Below are positions 1 to 10,153 of a DNA stretch of 64,000 nt, piece by piece. Made by a program: the position numbers and the translations under genes. The notes under the pieces are model-generated. The model saw nothing but the letters and a program-made list of their open reading frames with translations. It was not told where the DNA came from and ran no database searches. The stretch spans positions 682,001-746,000 of the forward strand of contig JAIOKI010000001.1 of NCBI GenBank assembly GCA_028335825.1, in the 5' to 3' direction. The number at the start of each line of letters is the position of its first letter. Position 1 is the first letter of the stretch. Origin of the DNA: Nosema muscidifuracis. Lineage: Eukaryota; Microsporidia; Nosematidae.

Positions 1-1300
1 TCTTTAAATTAAAATATAATTTTTTATGACTTTCTCTATTTTGTAGAATCATATTTGTAAGGAAATATAAATCAAATTCTTTATAAACATTGAATTAACA
101 ATTTAATCTATCAGATTAATAAATTATAACGTTAAGTCTTTCTATTTTTTCATGATAAAATATAATCTTTACATTAATAATAATAGAAGATTAAAAATTA
201 CAGAGAAATTGAAAAAAATACCTAATTTAACGTAGTAAAAATATTTTAATTATCAACATTATGCTTAATAAAACATAAGACAATACCGAATTGTTATTTA
301 TATACGATAATGTGGTCTAAATATCAAAAGAATAAGATATAGACTATAATTAGAAGGAATAGAAACAGTAAGAAGAGAAGAATTGAAAAATTTTTATGGT
401 AGAAAAAAATAGCTGAGAGCGTTATAGAAACAGTAAGAAGAGAAGAATTGTAAAATTTTTATGGTAGAAAAAAATAGCTTAGAGCGTTATAGAAACAGTA
501 GGAAGAGAACCTAATTTAAGAAATAACATGGAATATCAATATTACGGAAAATTTTTATAAAACAGAAAGAAAGATCAGTGAAAATAATCGTTATAAATCT
601 TATAATTTTGAGGTGATCAGAGCTTTGAAGGTAAAGAAAACAATAAATTTTTAATCTGGTGGAAATTCAAAATGGATTAAATTTAGATAATGTAATAATC
701 AAAGAAGGAAAATATATTAAGTATATAACAACTCAAAAAGAATATAGTTAAGAGAAGGGAAATCATTAAAGGATATTGTACTATAGAAAAGAATAAGATA
801 AGTAGAAAGAACAATCTGTTTCACAAGATTTATACAAGATCTACATCAGATTGGATAAACTTGATAAGAGATATACAGAATCTTAACAGAAATGTGCGTT
901 TAGTCAGCAACTTTATAAAATTAAACGAATTAGTAGAAAAATCCTTAAAAATTGTCAAATTTTAGAGACATATTAAGAGCAATTCAAGAATCATATTTGT
1001 AAATAAGCTTTCTATTATGATGAAATATAAACATAAAATGGCATTTAAGTTTCATAAAAAGGTATATGAATTAAGAAAAGGTAATGATAGAATACAAACA
1101 CATCATAAATGATAGTTGAAATAAGAAAAAAGCCATACTTAAATAATAAACTTATTAAAGGTGAATAAAAAAATACAAGAATTTGACTTTAAAGTGGAAT
1201 ATAGAAAACTAGAAGAAATGATTGTTGCAAATACATTGAGTAAAATAAATTTTATATTATTAAATTCCAATTATGTTAAGTAATAATATATTATATTTAA
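1..1300 (+). mobile_element. Ty3/gypsy-like element fossil (copy A), start cut by window edge
   Basis: This is a broken remnant with many breaks. A short patch near 1170-1250 resembles the end of a Ty3/gypsy RNase H domain read on the plus strand. A 64-66 bp unit is repeated about two and a half times at about 359-500. The whole stretch matches 55215-56513 in inverted orientation at what looks like roughly 85-90% identity by eye. The two copies share a decayed state, so the element had died before it was duplicated. Old element, younger duplication. Confidence 0.65.
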
Positions 1301-2751
1301 TCTTAAGTTTGCTTTTCTTTTATTAAAATTTGAATTCTCTATTATATAGTTTCACCTAATATTTACACAACGATTTTTTCTTTTTAATCTTACGTCTCAA
1401 CAAATCTTAATAATCAATAGTAGACAATTTGTTATTGATATTTTTGAATTCCTTCTAAAATTACTTATCGATTTATGTGTTATTGACTATTTTTACATTA
1501 AATTTATTTTGTAAACATTTAAGAAAATTAAAAAAAACCATGGATTCTAATCAATAACAAATTTTCGCTTATATAAAATATTTGAAATTATTTTATATTG
1601 AATTAATCAATTTGTCTGATTAAACGTTATAAGCAAAAATTAGATGAAATCAAAGATAATTTTAGTTATATCACAAAAATTGAAGTAAAATTTATTATTA
1701 AAAAATAATGTCATTAAACTTAATAAAATCTCTTAATTGTTGTAAAAAAATAAACAATTCTTAAATATTTTCTAATTATTCAAAAGAAAATCTAATCTGG
1801 ACAATTAGATTTTAAACTTGTAGCATCTGACACTATTTTTATTCCTTAAAATAAGCTTATGAAACTAATCTATTTCTAAAATGATTCTTTATGTATTATT
1901 TTAATTTATTCCTATGGAGTTATTAGTTTAAGGTATACTGTTATCAACTAGCATTCTTTACTTCTGATGAATACTTTTAAATATTTATATATTGTTAAGA
2001 GAGCTTTAAAGTCTTCAGATATGTAAATATCTCTAAAAAAATAACAAGCATATTTTTAACCTAAAAAAATAAAGTTAAAAGAGATTAAACATATTTTTGT
2101 ATACTCGATTAAGACGACAAAGTAAATAAAGCTCGAATCCATAATATTTTAAATTAATTATAGGCTTAGATGTAATAAGTAACTTAATATGAAATTCAGA
2201 GAAAAAATTATATTTCAATTGTATCCTATTCAAAATAAATTTTTAATAAGATAATTTAAATGACTCTTCAACTTTATTATTATCAATTAATTTTTTAAAT
2301 AATTTAGCTCCTATTTTTATATTAAGCTAAAATGCGAAGGAACTTTTTGATGAAAAAATATGTATGACGATAAATTTATTTAATGACGTAATTTGCGATA
2401 GAAATGTTTAAAATGTCACTTTCAACTTAAATAAAAATAGGGCAGTTCAAAAAAGTTGTTATTTTGAATATAAAAATATTTTATATTTTTTTCAACTTAA
2501 CATTTAAAAAATAAATTTGTAAATAAACATTGAAGTAAAGGTTAAATAAAATATTTTATATTCAGTTAAGTTTAAATTTTCTTTAATCTTTAATTTTGTT
2601 TATTTTAATTCGAAATGTTAATTAAAAAAAAATAAATTTTTCATAATAGCATGCTTATATGCAACAAAAATTATTAGATATGAAGTTTTTAATAACCTAG
2701 TACGTTTTATATCACATTCAAATAAATATTTTTTATTTATTGTCCCTGATA
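1301..2751. other. AT-rich gap, no gene seen
   Basis: There is no convincing reading frame, RNA gene or clear repeat in this stretch. It separates the element fossil from the first gene and is mostly A/T runs. Confidence 0.6.
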
Positions 2752-3555
2752 ATGAAAAAATCAATATTGATAATGGTGTATTGTATATTAACTTTATTGA
2801 GTATAATTGTAGAAATGATATTTACTAGAAACATAATGTATATAATAGAAAGAAAATCTATGAGTGAATTTGAAATATTGACTTACGAATACGATTTATT
2901 ATATACCAAGGTACTTCTTCTAATGGATACATACTACTATGCTAGTTTCTATTTACAAAGAAGAATTAGTGCTATTATACAGTTAAAAGTAGTTAAGCTT
3001 ATTATTATGAGTATCTGGTTGATTATAGCTTGTAGGTTAAAACTTTATTCTGAATTTATTGTTTTGTTTTTTATACAAGGATTATCAATGATGGTTGTTC
3101 AATACTCTTCCGATAATGAATATGGTTCTATATATACACAGTATAATCATAGGATAAGTACTGACCTTAATATTATTAACATGTATATTGTATCAGAAAT
3201 TATAATTGCATTGAAATCAGCTATTGCTTTATTAATTATAATACTGATTATGGAAGATATTACTTATGAAAGAAAGAATAATTACCGTATTCTTTCATAT
3301 TTTAAGATTCTCGCCTTTTTAATAGATAATGTTTTACAAAAAAGTAAATTAACTTTTTATAGTTACAATATATCATCATTGGTGATGTTTGGAATACTAA
3401 ATATATACGGAATGTACTATTCTATAACATTATTTGTTAGAAAAGAAGCTCTTAATAATCAGATATCGATTTTTATAGAATTACTTACTTTTATCTTAAT
3501 TCTTTTAAACATTTACTATTTATTTTTATACAAAAAGAGAGAAAATAATGATTAA
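2752..3555 (+). CDS. Orphan multi-pass membrane protein
   Basis: I do not recognise this 267-residue protein. The frame opens 12 bases earlier at a TTG, but the first ATG at 2752 follows a CCC at 2744-2746, the microsporidian start motif, so I start there. The N-terminus is a strong hydrophobic segment (signal anchor). Further hydrophobic segments lie at roughly residues 80-110, 140-165, 185-195, 205-225 and 235-255, suggesting about five to six membrane passes. The tail is short and charged (KKRENND). It lies alone on the left flank of the conserved island, divergent from nothing obvious. No transporter or enzyme motif is visible. It could be a lineage-specific membrane protein. Confidence that it is a real gene is good; function is unknown. 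Confidence 0.7.
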   Translation: MKKSILIMVYCILTLLSIIVEMIFTRNIMYIIERKSMSEFEILTYEYDLLYTKVLLLMDTYYYASFYLQRRISAIIQLKVVKLIIMSIWLIIACRLKLYSEFIVLFFIQGLSMMVVQYSSDNEYGSIYTQYNHRISTDLNIINMYIVSEIIIALKSAIALLIIILIMEDITYERKNNYRILSYFKILAFLIDNVLQKSKLTFYSYNISSLVMFGILNIYGMYYSITLFVRKEALNNQISIFIELLTFILILLNIYYLFLYKKRENND

Positions 3556-4057
3556 AAGTAGTAATAATAGATATAAAATCAATTAAACCTTGATTTGAAT
3601 TTATTTTACTCTCTTTTCTGCCGTTTTTTATTTGCTTGTATATTTATAAAATCTATATCAATATCGGTTATACAGTCGTTTTCGACAAAATATTAACATT
3701 GACCTTTCAACGTCATTTAAAGTTTTTAGACTGCACAATTTCTCAATTTATTTTTGAAGATTAATCCCTTTCTATAGATTTGTGGAAATTAGTCACTATA
3801 TCTAATAATATAATAACGTACGAAATAATTCTACTGTATTTATTTAGTAAATCACAATAATCGGGAATGATGTACTTTATTTATTATAATCTTGTAGAAA
3901 CATTATTGAAATACAAAATAGTTTAATTAAAAAATATTTTTAATCTAATAACTGCAAATAAATAAAACGTATCTTTTTTTCCAAATCTTAAAGTTTGTGT
4001 ATGCTGAAAGATTAGATAATATAAATTATTCTTATAGGTTTATTAAAATTTAAACAT
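3556..4057. other. Convergent intergenic gap, nothing identified
   Basis: About 500 bases lie between the 3' ends of the membrane protein gene and the AC40 gene. Base composition is slightly less extreme around 3600-3800, but I see no frame, RNA fold or repeat I could name. Confidence 0.6.
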
Positions 4058-4939
4058 TTATTCAATTTTCTTAACTTCTTCTAAATCATTCTTAAGAAGA
4101 TCGAGTCGTCTTAATAATATTTGTAAAGCTTTCCTAACCAAATAAACAGGATCTAAAATAAGACTTTCTACTGTAAATATAAAATGATCATTTTTTCTTC
4201 CTAGAAAGACTTTTCCATCAAATTCTTTATGTCTAAAAACTTCTCTACTAACACTATCATTTCTAGGACTAACAACTACAGCTTTCATTCTTCCATTTTC
4301 TTTAATTAAATCTATAACACCAGAACTAAAACAAGACTGTAATTTTTTTGCTTCATCATCATAAATATCTTCAATTTCTATTATAGGCATTAATCTGTAT
4401 GTAGCTGGACATACTGGGCTCCATTTAGCATGAACCCTTCCTACATTCTTTAAAGCAACCATTTCTGCTTCAATAATCTGTCTTGGAGCAAGTTTAGCAA
4501 TAGGAACATCCTTTTTTAATTCAAAAAGTGGCTGATCACCTTTAGAAATGAATTTTATATCATTAGAAGTAATTATCATTACATCTGGTGTATTATTAAC
4601 GACTTTAAGTTCAAAATTTATTTCTTCTATATCCAGATCAGGCATGATATCAATTGGAATAAGACCAAGTCTATGTGCAAGAAATTCGTCAGGAAGTACG
4701 CTAGTGTTATTTATTAAAGATATTTTGTCTATAGCAAATGTTGGTATTTCGTTAATAAGAATTCTTCTAAGAGCATTTGCTACTGAACAATTTACTCCTA
4801 TAAGATCAAACTCAAACACCAATCCTTTTTTTTTAATGATTTCTACTTTAATATTTTGTAGCATTTCTTTGTAAGTCTGTTGTTGTGAATTATAAATGTC
4901 TACTAAAGTTTCTTGTTCTATTTTATAAAATTTCGACAT
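4058..4939 (-). CDS. RPC40: RNA polymerase I/III subunit AC40 (RPAC1)
   Basis: This 293-residue protein is the alpha-like subunit shared by RNA polymerases I and III, which pairs with AC19 to nucleate assembly in the nucleus. The alpha motif is clear near residues 54-72: NALRRILINEIPTFAI, followed by the D/K pair. The segment HRLGLIPID matches the family, as does the C-terminal helix that ends the dimerisation domain (KALQILLRRLDLL). Length is slightly below the yeast protein (335). The bacterial-type insertion between the two halves of the dimerisation domain (about residues 90-210) is present, with ECP-like positions reduced to CPAT. The start ATG at 4939 is the first in frame and is not preceded by CCC, one of few exceptions here. 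The upstream neighbour on the same strand is the CID gene. Confidence 0.93.
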   Translation of the reverse strand: MSKFYKIEQETLVDIYNSQQQTYKEMLQNIKVEIIKKKGLVFEFDLIGVNCSVANALRRILINEIPTFAIDKISLINNTSVLPDEFLAHRLGLIPIDIMPDLDIEEINFELKVVNNTPDVMIITSNDIKFISKGDQPLFELKKDVPIAKLAPRQIIEAEMVALKNVGRVHAKWSPVCPATYRLMPIIEIEDIYDDEAKKLQSCFSSGVIDLIKENGRMKAVVVSPRNDSVSREVFRHKEFDGKVFLGRKNDHFIFTVESLILDPVYLVRKALQILLRRLDLLKNDLEEVKKIE

Positions 4940-5019
4940 GAAGAACGGTAAAAAAATATCGTAAATATTTTATAACGTTAAAATTACATTATTTTCATAT
5001 TCAACCAAAATATCACACT

Positions 5020-5228
5020 ATGATTTATAAATATTCTTATCTTTCACTTTTATATTATGAATTATAAATATTTTTATCTTTTACTTTTATATTATAATTT
5101 CACATTATCATTAAATTTAAAAAATATTCTTATCTTTCACTTTTATATTAAAAATTAACAAATTTCACATTAACATTAAAATTTAACAAATATTCTTATC
5201 TTTCACTTTTATATTAAAAATTTAACAA
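5020..5228. repeat. Tandem AT-rich repeat between AC40 and CID genes
   Basis: Four imperfect copies of a unit containing the string TTCTTATCTTTCACTTTTAT occur near 5033, 5070, 5131 and 5192. Spacing is about 37, 61 and 61 bases. The array fills the gap between the start of AC40 and the end of the CID gene, so it overlaps the probable AC40 promoter. Confidence 0.7.
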
Positions 5229-5230
5229 AT

Positions 5231-5725
5231 TTATTTTGAATCATCTTTCTTTAACTTATCAATATATCTTTCTAAAACATCTATAATTTGTTTTTTATTC
5301 CCATTACAACCATCAACCTCAGCAAAGAATTCTTCAATATTAAAAGTTTTACTAAGTACAATAACATTCCTCTGTTCCCATACTTTCTCTAGATCACCAA
5401 ATTTCTTAGCTATTGATGGGTACTTAGAAGCTTCAAGTTTAGTTTTACTAAAATTTTCTATAATAAAAGACCTAAATCCGTTTTTTAGTTTCTTAGAATC
5501 TTCGTCATAACTTTTATCAGTTTGAAGGATTTCGTTGACAAGGTACATAAGAACAAGTTTATGATGAATACTTGATTCGTTATAAACAAACTGCCAGACT
5601 TCTAAAATATTTTTGTATTCTTTTTTAAATGTCTTAATGTACATTCCCATTGTACGAATCTGTTCTTCTGTTACTGTTAGCTGTTTCAGAGATTTTAAGA
5701 AATAATCTTTAGAAAATAAAAACAT
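5231..5725 (-). CDS. CTD-interacting domain protein (Rtt103/RPRD-like)
   Basis: The 164 residues consist almost entirely of one CID, the helical fold that reads phosphorylated heptads on the RNA polymerase II tail. Visible family features are a helix ending in the QLTVTEEQIRTMGMYI region (residues 15-30), a Trp in ILEVW at about 40-44, and the core LVLMYLVNEILQ at about 57-68 that matches the Rtt103/RPRD1 signature. Rtt103 links the polymerase to 3'-end processing and Rat1 termination. The protein lacks the long tail of yeast Rtt103 (409 residues). The start is fixed by CCC immediately before the ATG. It could be a Pcf11-type CID instead, but the short size and the NEILQ core favour Rtt103/RPRD. 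Confidence 0.75.
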   Translation of the reverse strand: MFLFSKDYFLKSLKQLTVTEEQIRTMGMYIKTFKKEYKNILEVWQFVYNESSIHHKLVLMYLVNEILQTDKSYDEDSKKLKNGFRSFIIENFSKTKLEASKYPSIAKKFGDLEKVWEQRNVIVLSKTFNIEEFFAEVDGCNGNKKQIIDVLERYIDKLKKDDSK

Positions 5726-5924
5726 GGGTAAAAAGATAAGAAAAAAATTAATTACATTTATTTTGAAATAAAAGTTGAATACATTTATAATTCAAGTTAT
5801 AATTAATTATTAATTTATAAAAAGATTGTTAAATTTTCTTTATTAATAAAAATTTTACATGTATTGATTTATAAGTTAAGAATAATTCATATTTGTAAAG
5901 CATAAATTCAAAAATTATTTATTT

Positions 5925-5995
5925 TTTTACCTCTAATAAAAAAAGTATATTCTGTTATGAGAAATAAAAACTTTAGCTAGTTAAACAAATATTAA
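5925..5995 (+). repeat. Dispersed repeat member 1 (TTTTTTACCTCTAA family)
   Basis: It begins with TTTTTTTACCTCTAATAAAA and continues through a GTTATGAGAA block to AAACTTTAGCTAGTTA. Related copies are at 35590-35850 (three in tandem) and 62080-62150. No coding potential is evident. The nature of the family is unknown. Confidence 0.5.
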
Positions 5996-6234
5996 TATAT
6001 ATATTATTTGTAAAGCATAAATTTAACTTAAAACTTTAGCTAGTTAAACAAATATATTTTATCAAAGTTGAAGCAATAAATATTTTTTTAGTAGTATTTT
6101 AAATTAAAATACTTATTCTTAGTATTTTATTCTAAAAATAACATTAAAAGAGCTCAGTCATATTTAGTGATACATAAATATCTTATTTTTAAGATGTTTG
6201 AGATTTGATGGTTAAATAGATTGATCATAATAAA

Positions 6235-6495
6235 TAATATTATAAACTTTTATTACAATAATATTATTTCTCTTACACTGATATTATTTTTCTTACACTG
6301 ATATTATTTTTATTACACTGATATTATTTCTCAATAATCTTATTAACTTTTTATTACAATAATATTATTAACTTTTTATTACAATAATATTATTAACTTT
6401 TATTACAATAATCTTATTAACTTTTTATTACAATAATATTATTAACTTTTTTTACAATAATATTATTAACTTTTTTTACAATAATATTATTTTCT
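6235..6495. repeat. Minisatellite, about 25-27 bp unit, upstream of Polo kinase
   Basis: The unit is close to TTATTACAATAATATTATTA with AACTTT variants, repeated about ten times with small length changes. It ends about 105 bases before the Polo start codon, so it lies in or near the promoter. Confidence 0.75.
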
Positions 6496-6599
6496 AATAC
6501 ACTAAATTTTGATCTTCTCCCCTTTTTTACATCATTTACCTGACCAATAATTTTTCTATTTTTTATAATAGATTTATTTGTAAAAAAGATATCCCCTAG

Positions 6600-8018
6600 A
6601 TGGCTTCTAAAATAGAATTATATTTTCAACTTGGTACTACAATTATAGATCCAGAATATAAAACAACATTTATACTAAAAAAGTTATTAGGAAGGGGTGC
6701 ATATGCTCAATGCTATCTAGTAACCCAAGAAAATGATGAATCATATGCTATGAAAATAGTCAAACTAAAAGATATAAAAAGTCAGAAAGTGCATGAAAAA
6801 CTTAAATCAGAAATAGAAATACATTCAGAACTTAATAATAAAAATATAGTAAAAATGTATAGACATTTTCGTAATGAAGATTATGTATTCATGATTTTAG
6901 AATTATGTGAGAGAGGAGCTTTAGATAGTCTTTTAAAAAGGAATGGTAAATTAAAAGAAAGATACGTCATTAACTTTGTTAAACAAATTATAGAAGGTCT
7001 TTTATATTTACATAATGAAGTTAATGTCGTACATAGAGATTTAAAATTAGGAAATTTATTTTTAGATTCAAAAATGAATATAAAAATTGGAGATTTTGGA
7101 TTATCTGCTCGTATTAAAAATGGAGAAAGAAAAATTACAATGTGTGGTACTCCTAATTATATAGCACCAGAAGTATTATTTGGTAAACATAGTGGACATT
7201 CTTATGAAGTTGATATTTGGTCATTAGGTGTAATAATTTATACATTACTTATTGGAATACCACCATTTCAAAAGAAGAATGTAGAAGAAATTTATAAAGA
7301 AATTAAAAGAAATAATTATATTTTCCCTGAAGATTGTGATCTATCAAGTGAAGCTATAGATCTTATAAATTCAATATTAACTTTGGATCCTTTAGAAAGA
7401 CCTGGACTTGAAGAAATTCTTAATCACAAGTTTTTGAATAAAAGAGAACACTTTTTGTTACGTATATATAAAAATATTGTAACTAACAAATATAAAGAAG
7501 AAGAAGTTATTTCTGATTATGTATTATTTAGTATCCCTATAAGTAAATTAAAAGGTATAGGATATGTTCTTAAATCTGGAGTTAGTGGATTCTTTTTCAA
7601 TGACAAGAAAAATATAATGCTAAAACGTAATCATAAAAGTATAATTTATATTCAAACTGATGTTATAGATGGAAAAAAGACTTTTTTAAAAGAAGAACAT
7701 TTTGTAGATAATTTACCTGAAGATTTACAATCTTCTTATAATGTTCTAAAATATTTTATCGATACTTTTGTTCACGATTTTGATTTCTTAGATATTGTTC
7801 CATCTTTTATAATGAAAATACGTAAAATTAAAGGAGGGTTATTATTTGTAATGGCTGATAGCACTTTAGTATTTGATTTTACTAATGAAATAAGAGTAAT
7901 TATTACTAGTGATGGAGAGAAAGTACAATGTTTAAAAAATAATGAACCAGTTATGTTTAATAATGAAATAAGAGAAGAATGTATAGAAATTATAAAAGGA
8001 TGTCTTGGTGGTAAATAG
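6600..8018 (+). CDS. PLK: Polo-like serine/threonine kinase
   Basis: This mitotic kinase of the Cdc5/PLK1 type acts at spindle poles, kinetochores and the division site. The kinase domain spans about residues 24-277: glycine loop GRGAYA 31-36, catalytic Lys52, HRD at 145-147, DFG at 165-167, APE at 189-191. Thr180, in the ITMCGTPNY activation segment, matches Thr210 of human PLK1. The C-terminal half carries two polo boxes, the first from about 305 (DYVLFSIPISKLKG, then SGVSGFFFNDKKNIML), the second from about 385. The latter bind phosphopeptides. Length is 472 against about 600 in human and 705 in yeast, the loss being in the N-terminus and linkers. The CCCC three bases upstream fixes the start. 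Confidence 0.95.
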   Translation: MASKIELYFQLGTTIIDPEYKTTFILKKLLGRGAYAQCYLVTQENDESYAMKIVKLKDIKSQKVHEKLKSEIEIHSELNNKNIVKMYRHFRNEDYVFMILELCERGALDSLLKRNGKLKERYVINFVKQIIEGLLYLHNEVNVVHRDLKLGNLFLDSKMNIKIGDFGLSARIKNGERKITMCGTPNYIAPEVLFGKHSGHSYEVDIWSLGVIIYTLLIGIPPFQKKNVEEIYKEIKRNNYIFPEDCDLSSEAIDLINSILTLDPLERPGLEEILNHKFLNKREHFLLRIYKNIVTNKYKEEEVISDYVLFSIPISKLKGIGYVLKSGVSGFFFNDKKNIMLKRNHKSIIYIQTDVIDGKKTFLKEEHFVDNLPEDLQSSYNVLKYFIDTFVHDFDFLDIVPSFIMKIRKIKGGLLFVMADSTLVFDFTNEIRVIITSDGEKVQCLKNNEPVMFNNEIREECIEIIKGCLGGK

Positions 8019-8370
8019 ATTGTTTATGCATTAAAAATTTTGAAAAGTCAAATATTTTTTTATTATTTAAAAATTAAATTAATTGAATTATTTTAAATTA
8101 CAAATCATTTGTCATATATGAATTATTTAAAATAAGACTTAATTATAATAGCATAAATTAATTATTTAAAATTATAAATATTTAAAAATTAAATTATAAT
8201 AGCATAAATGAATTATTTAAATATTTAAAAATAGAAATATTCAAGATTAGAATTACTTAAAATTATAAATATTCAAGATTAATTGAATTATTTAAAATTA
8301 TAAATATTTAAAGATTAATTTGTCAAATATGAAACAAGAAATAACTTAAGTGTATTATCATAATAAAAAC
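8019..8370. repeat. AT-rich degenerate repeats between Polo and BAR/PH genes
   Basis: Repeated strings of the type GAATTATTTAAAATTATAAA, spaced about 30-50 bases apart, fill the gap. No gene or RNA is seen. Confidence 0.55.
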
Positions 8371-9717
8371 ATGGAAGAAGTAAGGCAAATTTTAAATTAT
8401 TACAAGACAATAAAAACAAAGACTTCTTATATAAAGAGTTACTTTGAACACATAAATGTAATAAATAAAAAATCTTCTGAATTATTATTTCGTGCTACAC
8501 AAATACCAAGAGATACATCCTGGCAAGATAATAATTTAGTAAATATGGTAGAAATGGGTGAAAGACAAAGAGCTATTTATGATCAAGTATCATTTTCATT
8601 TAAAACTTTATTTACTGATTTGGATGATTTAGTGGGACAAATTAATGAAGAAATAAGAATGATAGAAACAGATTTATCAGAGGTTATTGAACAAAATGAA
8701 CAAAGATCGAATGATCTTGAAACAGCAAAAAAAGCTCATATTGACAGTTGGATAAAAAATAAAGATCCATGGATTACTGATATTAAACTTAAAATAGCTA
8801 TTAAGAATATGTATAACTTAAAAGAAAACAATAATTCATTAATCAATACTAAGATATCAATTTACAATGACAAATTTCTAAATACACAAGATTTGTATTC
8901 ACAAATACTTCATAATTTTATAAAAATTCAGAGATCTTTATTTAGTGAATTATGTGATTCATCAATTTTTAAGATTTCGAATTACGAAGAATCAGAAAAA
9001 TATTTTGATGCTATTTCTGATAATAATAAAGAAATTGTAGAAGGAAAAATTATTAATGCATATGAAGGTATTATTCATAGTATAAATAATGAATTACAAA
9101 AAAAGAATATATCTATATATAAAAATATTGAACCTATTAAATATGGATTATGTAAAATACGTCGTGGATTAACAGGAGATTGGATGCTATTTTTTATTTC
9201 TGTTACAAAATCTAAATTTGCTCATTTTTTTGATATTTCTAATATAGATCTAAAAATTCTTCAAAAATATTCTGAAGTACTTTATAAACTCAAACAGAGT
9301 ACAAATAGATCTATTGTATCAATATTTGATTCAAGAAAGAATAATATAAATTATACAGATGAAAGATTAATATCTCTTTTATCTGAAGATATAAGAGAAA
9401 ATATTGATAAATTAATTGATAATATTTATATGAGTATTAATTTAAAAAATAAAAGGTTAAAAATAGATAAAGATAAATGTATTATTACTATTGATGAAAA
9501 GATACAAAATGGTATATCAAGTTTTTTAGGAATGAATATGATAAGAATTAAGAGTTTTACATTGACAAGTTGTTATGAATTATATTTTAGTATGAAGAAG
9601 AATGATGAAAAAGTAGAAATTAATGAATTTAATGAAAAAGATAAGGAAAATGTTTTAGAAGAAAGTTCAAAAGGAGTAATAATTAAAATAGAAGAAGAAA
9701 ATCCATGGGCTGAATAA
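8371..9717 (+). CDS. Putative BAR + PH domain protein (Slm1/Ask10-like)
   Basis: This is a 448-residue protein. The frame opens at a GTG seven codons earlier, and I take the first ATG at 8371 (MEEVRQIL), although no CCC precedes it. The N-terminal two thirds is helical and coiled-coil-like, with a segment IKNKDPWITDIKLKIAI near residues 127-143 that recalls the BAR region of fungal Slm1/Ask10/Rgc1 proteins. The following segment near 262-290 reads like the first strands of a pleckstrin-homology domain (YGLCKIRRGL, then DWMLFFISVTKSKFAHFFDI). Those yeast proteins bind PI(4,5)P2 at the plasma membrane and feed TORC2 signalling. The tail is acidic and ends in PWAE. The assignment rests on fold pattern, not a diagnostic motif. 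It may simply be an orphan PH protein. Confidence 0.5.
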   Translation: MEEVRQILNYYKTIKTKTSYIKSYFEHINVINKKSSELLFRATQIPRDTSWQDNNLVNMVEMGERQRAIYDQVSFSFKTLFTDLDDLVGQINEEIRMIETDLSEVIEQNEQRSNDLETAKKAHIDSWIKNKDPWITDIKLKIAIKNMYNLKENNNSLINTKISIYNDKFLNTQDLYSQILHNFIKIQRSLFSELCDSSIFKISNYEESEKYFDAISDNNKEIVEGKIINAYEGIIHSINNELQKKNISIYKNIEPIKYGLCKIRRGLTGDWMLFFISVTKSKFAHFFDISNIDLKILQKYSEVLYKLKQSTNRSIVSIFDSRKNNINYTDERLISLLSEDIRENIDKLIDNIYMSINLKNKRLKIDKDKCIITIDEKIQNGISSFLGMNMIRIKSFTLTSCYELYFSMKKNDEKVEINEFNEKDKENVLEESSKGVIIKIEEENPWAE

Positions 9718-10153
9718 ATTTTTTAACAGTATTTTCTTATTTATCTTAAAAAAATATGAATTATTTGTAATTATACTTATTTTAAAAAGACTTGTTTAAA
9801 TTATACTTATTTGTAATTATACTTGTCAAAAATAGTTTTTAATACCCTTAATAATATTCATTAATAAAATTTAATAATATTCACTAATAAAATTTATTAA
9901 ATTTTATTAATATTCACTAATAAAATTTAATAAAATTCATTAATATTCATTAATATTCATTAATAATACCCTTAATAAAATTCAATAATACTTTTTAATA
10001 ATTAATAATAATATTCATTAACAACATTCACTAATAAAATTTAATAATATTATTAAATTTTTTTATCAATTTTTATTTCATACAAACAAACTATTTTTTT
10101 TGCATAAAAAGGGTCAAAAAAAAAATATAAATAAGAAAATTATTTCACCCCAC
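9718..10153. repeat. AT-rich simple repeats upstream of AGM1
   Basis: From about 9840 to 10060 the sequence is a loose tandem of TTCATTAATAAAATTTAATA-type units. A CCCC at 10147-10150 is the start motif of the next gene. Confidence 0.6.

Larger units (their letters stand above)
5726..6599. other. Divergent promoter gap with dispersed repeat and minisatellite
   Basis: This gap lies between two divergent genes (CID and Polo kinase). It holds one member of a dispersed repeat near 5925-5995, a local duplication of an AAACTTTAGCTAGTTAAACA segment near 5970 and 6030, and the minisatellite at 6235-6495, all described separately. A CCCC sits 3 bases before the Polo ATG. Confidence 0.7.
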